Source: Candidatus Aenigmatarchaeota archaeon (lineage in GTDB: Archaea; Aenigmatarchaeota; Aenigmatarchaeia; QMZP01). Taken from it: DNA of 24,745 bases. The notes beneath the pieces were generated by a model that was given only the letters and a program-made list of their open reading frames with translations, ran no database searches and was not told where the DNA came from. Location: assembly GCA_017609145.1 (NCBI GenBank), contig JAFCEM010000003.1, positions 1 to 24,745 of the forward strand. Direction: 5' to 3'. Shown in pieces: positions 22,336 to 24,745 of this stretch. How positions within the stretch are numbered: the first letter of the stretch is position 1; each line of letters opens with the position of its first letter. Position numbers and translations under genes: made by a program.

Positions 22336-23079
22336 TCACTCTAAAAGAATTGGATTTCGTGCTAATTTGCCTTTATGTGTTTCTAAAAGATTAAACTTGT
22401 CTCCGAATTGATCGAATCTTGCAACGACATCCCTTACTGATTCTTCTAATGTTGAAACAATTAAAGGATAAGCTGCTGGTGGAAAATATGTAACATATTC
22501 TTGTGAAACATAATCTGCTCCTGTTCTTTCTTTGAGTGGAAGTAATGCCTGGTCTATAACAGTTTTCAACCCATTCTTTTCCATAGCATCCTCGTCATTA
22601 TATTCCCATATGGGTTCTCTTATATCTGGAGGACATACAGGTATTTCATCAAAATCTTCTGGAACAGCAGCTTCTTCACATATTTTTCTTATCATGGCTG
22701 GTCCGAGAAAATAATCTTTTCTTAAAATATCCATAAGTTCATCAGAAATTGCAAAATATCTTAAGGCAGCCATGCCTCCAGTTGTATCATAAAAATATCT
22801 TTTTTCTTCTGGTATTCCAACCCCATATTTTTTATGTTGTTCAATTTCTCTCTCCACTTGGTCAGGAGAATATCTTATGATATCTGACCCTGTCCAAAAA
22901 GGCCTTTTGTCAGGATTTCTATCGACTATTACAAATCCTGCTTGATTATATTTCCCAACATAAACTGAACTAGCTATAAAAAACCTCGGTAATTTTTGTT
23001 TCAAAATTCCCCTTGGAACTAATTCTTTTCCATGAATTCTTTCTAACTTCTGTTTTTTATATAGAACTATATCACTCAT
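22336..23079 (-). CDS. Unknown 247-residue protein carried between direct repeats
   Basis: I do not recognise it. It is soluble with a mixed alpha/beta look: MSDIVLYKKQKLERIHGKEL, IASSVYVGKYNQAGFVIVDR, YYSPDQ-like segments, an acidic middle (PEDFDEIPVCPPDIREPIWE) and a helical end (LIVSTLEESVRDVVARFDQF). No catalytic motif is evident. A TATA box lies 27 bases before the ATG at 23079. Codon use is much more AT-rich than in the malate dehydrogenase gene next door, and the gene lies within exact 22-bp direct repeats, both suggesting recent acquisition as a single-gene cassette. Confidence 0.75.
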   Translation of the reverse strand: MSDIVLYKKQKLERIHGKELVPRGILKQKLPRFFIASSVYVGKYNQAGFVIVDRNPDKRPFWTGSDIIRYSPDQVEREIEQHKKYGVGIPEEKRYFYDTTGGMAALRYFAISDELMDILRKDYFLGPAMIRKICEEAAVPEDFDEIPVCPPDIREPIWEYNDEDAMEKNGLKTVIDQALLPLKERTGADYVSQEYVTYFPPAAYPLIVSTLEESVRDVVARFDQFGDKFNLLETHKGKLARNPILLE

Positions 23080-23099
23080 AGAAATTGTTTATAATGTAA

Positions 23100-23111
23100 G
23101 ATTTATAAATC
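23100..23111 (-). promoter_or_regulatory. TATA box of the cassette gene
   Basis: GATTTATAAATC (palindromic), centred about 27 bases before the ATG at 23079. Confidence 0.7.
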
Positions 23112-23129
23112 TTTGTTTTCTTTACTACC

Positions 23130-23151
23130 TTAAAGTTAATAATTATATTGC
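23130..23151. repeat. 22-bp direct repeat, right copy
   Basis: Exact second copy of the repeat at 22279-22300, same orientation, 851 bases apart (start to start). It lies just upstream of the cassette gene's promoter. The 3' neighbours of the two copies differ (GGACGC versus TTTCGC), so the identity is bounded. Confidence 0.85.
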
Positions 23152-23178
23152 TTTCGCTATCGCTCAGGGGGTTTAATG

Positions 23179-23241
23179 TATGCGATTTAATGAAGTCGGC
23201 GTTAGCCGATTTGGGTGGAGCGAACTGCAGGTGAGCGAAGT
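23179..23241. repeat. Dispersed intergenic repeat with hairpin, copy 1
   Basis: TATGCGAT, then GAAG, then the hairpin TCGGC-GTTA-GCCGA (23196-23209), then TTTGGGTGGAGCGAAC and a GAGCGAAG tail. Related to 24678-24741. The surrounding 23152-23352 stretch is rich in GCGA/TCGC words and has no convincing gene. Confidence 0.6.
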
Positions 23242-23431
23242 CGGTTAATGCGTGTTAGTTTCCCCGAGCGTTAGCGAGGGTTGGATTTTAGTGCAACGTT
23301 CCGTAGCGAAGTGGAGGAAAAATTCAAAGTAATTTTTTGGGCGTTCTATCAAATGAGCGAATACGATAAACAAAGAACAAGAATTAAGGCGAGAAAACCA
23401 TTTCTTCCAGAACAGCTAGGGGACGAGAAAA

Positions 23432-24037
23432 CTATCTTTGTTTATGTCTTTTTAATCCTTTAAATGTTTTAGATAATTCTTTTCTACTTTTAGCTTGCCT
23501 CCGATTTAATAATCTCCTATTTGTAAAATCGTATTCATACAATATTTTTTGACCTTTTAATAAGGTAATCCGCATTATATGGTTTGTGAAAACAATTCTA
23601 GGTTTCTGTTTTAAGTAAAACCATATCCTAAAAAAATTGATTAATCCCATTCTCAAGGCAATCGTTGTATGGGGTTTATAAGGTCTGTTTATATCTCTGA
23701 TATAACAATAAGATTTAATAGACTTCATTAATCGATTTCTAAGATTTATCAATTCTTGATCGGGTTTTACTTTAGCAAAAACAACAAAAAAAGGAAAAAC
23801 ACCGATTCCATCTACTGTAAATTTCATCATTTTATGTTTTGAGCATATTTTTTTGAAATCAGAGATTAATCTTTTTTGATTTTCAGTTGTGAAGGGTTGA
23901 ATCAAAGTTATATGTGGTACTTTATGCACTTTTTCTAATCTGAATTTATTATCCACTTCATTAATCAGACTTTTAAATTGGTGTTTAGCTTTACCAAAAT
24001 ATCTTATTTCAATGTAATAATGTGGTTTTTGTCTCAT
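23432..24037 (-). CDS. 2H phosphoesterase / 2'-5' RNA ligase-like protein
   Basis: 201 residues with the two hallmark H-x-T motifs: VPHITLIQPF (His42, Thr44) and YKPHTTIALRM (His123, Thr125), spaced as in 2H phosphoesterases such as archaeal ThpR and YjcG-like proteins. These act on 2',3'-cyclic phosphate or 2'-5' linked RNA, in tRNA or RNA repair. The product has an unusually basic C-terminal tail (NRRLLNRRQAKSRKELSK) that could bind RNA. A TATA box is centred about 28 bases upstream of ATG 24037. Both motifs are intact, so activity is expected; the substrate is unknown. Confidence 0.85.
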   Translation of the reverse strand: MRQKPHYYIEIRYFGKAKHQFKSLINEVDNKFRLEKVHKVPHITLIQPFTTENQKRLISDFKKICSKHKMMKFTVDGIGVFPFFVVFAKVKPDQELINLRNRLMKSIKSYCYIRDINRPYKPHTTIALRMGLINFFRIWFYLKQKPRIVFTNHIMRITLLKGQKILYEYDFTNRRLLNRRQAKSRKELSKTFKGLKRHKQR

Positions 24038-24060
24038 AGTTTTTTCGCTCCCTTTGATTA

Positions 24061-24070
24061 AAATATATAC
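24061..24070 (-). promoter_or_regulatory. TATA box of the 2H phosphoesterase gene
   Basis: GTATATATTT on the minus strand, centred about 28 bases before the ATG at 24037. Confidence 0.6.
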
Positions 24071-24303
24071 TCCAGAATATAACTTTTTCGTTTTTAAAGA
24101 ACATATTTAGTTTTCTCACCCTTCTCCGTTCTAGCTCAAAAAATTATTGAGTTTAACATATGCCGTTAAAAGAAGTTTTTCCCGAAGGCAAAAATCCCGA
24201 GTCTGAAAGCCCGGGTTTTTTATTAATAATCTGCGTAAGCAGATAATATTTTAGTGGTGACCGCCAAGTTATTATAAACTTCAAAGTAGTTACAGAAACA
24301 AAA
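24071..24303 (+). other. Structured intergenic region, possible small RNA
   Basis: No gene is seen. TTTTTAAAGAAC near 24092 could be a TATA box. Downstream are CTCAA-AAAATTA-TTGAG, a CCCG (24196-24199) / CGGG (24212-24215) stem running into six T, and ATCTGC-GTAA-GCAGAT (24229-24244) with a GNRA-type loop. No protein gene ends here on the plus strand, so the T-run hairpin would terminate an RNA of about 100 bases. Confidence 0.35.
24196..24221 (+). terminator. Hairpin plus T-run
   Basis: CCCG...CGGG arms flanked by A5 on the left and T6 on the right give a longer, mostly paired stem and a T tract; intrinsic-terminator-like on the plus strand. Confidence 0.45.
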
Positions 24304-24314
24304 GTTTATAAATC
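24304..24314 (+). promoter_or_regulatory. TATA box of the 87-residue gene
   Basis: GTTTATAAATC, centred 38 bases before ATG 24347; the longer leader accommodates an AGGAG ribosome site about 9 bases before the ATG. Confidence 0.65.
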
Positions 24315-24346
24315 TTCAATTTATTCTATTTATTAGGAGATTAAAA

Positions 24347-24610
24347 ATGGAAAGAGATACTTTAAGGGACTATCTCGGAAAAATGGTAAAAATAAAGGCA
24401 AGAGAAGGCCGAGAAGGCTATCCCACATATGTTGGAAAAGTATCCAATTATGATTTTGATTTTGTCACATTAAATCCATTTGTTTTTGAAACTAAAACTA
24501 GTAATTATGAAATAAGAAAATTAGCTAAATTTGATGCGGGAACTACAGATAGACAAATAACAATAGGTAGAAGATGTATTGACTCTATTAAAGAATTAGT
24601 TATAGAATAG
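24347..24610 (+). CDS. Unknown 87-residue beta-rich protein
   Basis: The product (MERDTLRDYLGKMVKIKARE, YPTYVGKVSNYDFDFVTLNP, FVFETKTSNYEIRKLAKFD) is basic and beta-rich. The pattern Y-x-GK-x-VKI ... YVGKVS-x-YDFDFVTL recalls Sm-like or similar small beta-barrel RNA-binding proteins, but I cannot confirm this. Promoter and AGGAG site both fit the start at 24347. The repeat with hairpin follows it. Confidence 0.7.
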   Translation: MERDTLRDYLGKMVKIKAREGREGYPTYVGKVSNYDFDFVTLNPFVFETKTSNYEIRKLAKFDAGTTDRQITIGRRCIDSIKELVIE

Positions 24611-24677
24611 ATTTTTGTTGCGAAGCAACTGCGGGCACCTCTTTTTGCGAGGGCTCTCAAATTGAAACTAATTAACT

Positions 24678-24741
24678 TATGCGATAGGCGAAGTTCTCGA
24701 ACGAAGTGAGAGAATTTGGGTGGAACGAGCGAATGCGAAGT
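24678..24741. repeat. Dispersed intergenic repeat with hairpin, copy 2
   Basis: TATGCGAT, GCGAAG, the hairpin TTCTC...GAGAA (about 24694-24715), then TTTGGGTGGAACGAGC and GAATGCGAAGTGG. It shares the flanks of copy 1, but the hairpin arms are different and still paired. Confidence 0.6.
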
Positions 24742-24745
24742 GGAC

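Noticed and set aside
23353..23463. 36-codon plus frame starting MSEYDKQRTRIKARKPFL
   Set aside because: No ribosome site or TATA box, and it overlaps the end of the 2H phosphoesterase gene by 32 bases.
1..24745. CRISPR array, complete rRNA or tRNA genes
   Set aside because: No regularly spaced repeats, no rRNA-like stretch and no full cloverleaf; the only tRNA-like piece is the 27-base 3' fragment at 7903-7929.

Overview
The window is a mosaic of at least two, probably three, DNA sources. Bases 1-8080 read as a bacterial genomic island. Bases 8081-17700 read as a GC-rich mobile element with archaeal replication features. Bases 17900-24745 read as chromosomal DNA of a small-genome archaeon, perhaps DPANN-like; this last point is inference from gene content, short spacers and promoter style. 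From about 13.7 kb rightward most starts lie about 25-32 bases downstream of a TATA box (TTTATAAA-like), the archaeal spacing for leaderless or short-leader mRNAs. In contrast, the integrase near 7.8 kb has a textbook bacterial sigma-70 promoter. By eye the base composition becomes AT-richer near 17.8 kb and again near 22.2 kb.

Island (1-8080): a type III restriction-modification pair on the minus strand (mod, then res, which runs off the left edge), a broken small gene upstream of mod, a remnant of a second integrase, an unknown 399-residue protein with a translationally coupled small ORF, and a tyrosine recombinase. Next to the recombinase is an attP-like site: a 27-base copy of a tmRNA 3' end flanked on both sides by paired TACTCCCGTA repeats.

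Element (8081-17700): a minus-strand cluster encoding an excisionase-like HTH protein, a Cys-rich acidic protein, a VirD4/HerA-type ATPase split into two overlapping genes (Walker A in one, Walker B in the other), a coiled-coil protein and three small membrane proteins. This looks like an undescribed DNA-transfer apparatus. A decayed IS4-type transposase, three small unknown genes and a plus-strand Orc1/Cdc6 initiator follow. The initiator implies autonomous archaeal-type replication of the element.

Archaeal part (17900-24745): a TRASH-type metal-binding protein; a divergent locus of an ArsR-like regulator, a two-TM mini-protein and a coiled-coil mini-protein that share a PPHE motif; a DUF3887-like lipobox-less membrane-anchored protein; an OB-fold single-strand binding protein; an eight-bladed PQQ-type propeller; an LDH-type malate dehydrogenase; an unknown gene flanked by exact 22-bp direct repeats; a 2H phosphoesterase (RNA ligase-like) protein; and a small unknown protein. 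Two dispersed repeats with different but structurally equivalent hairpins lie in the last 1.6 kb.

All calls rest on reading the sequence; no database search was possible.
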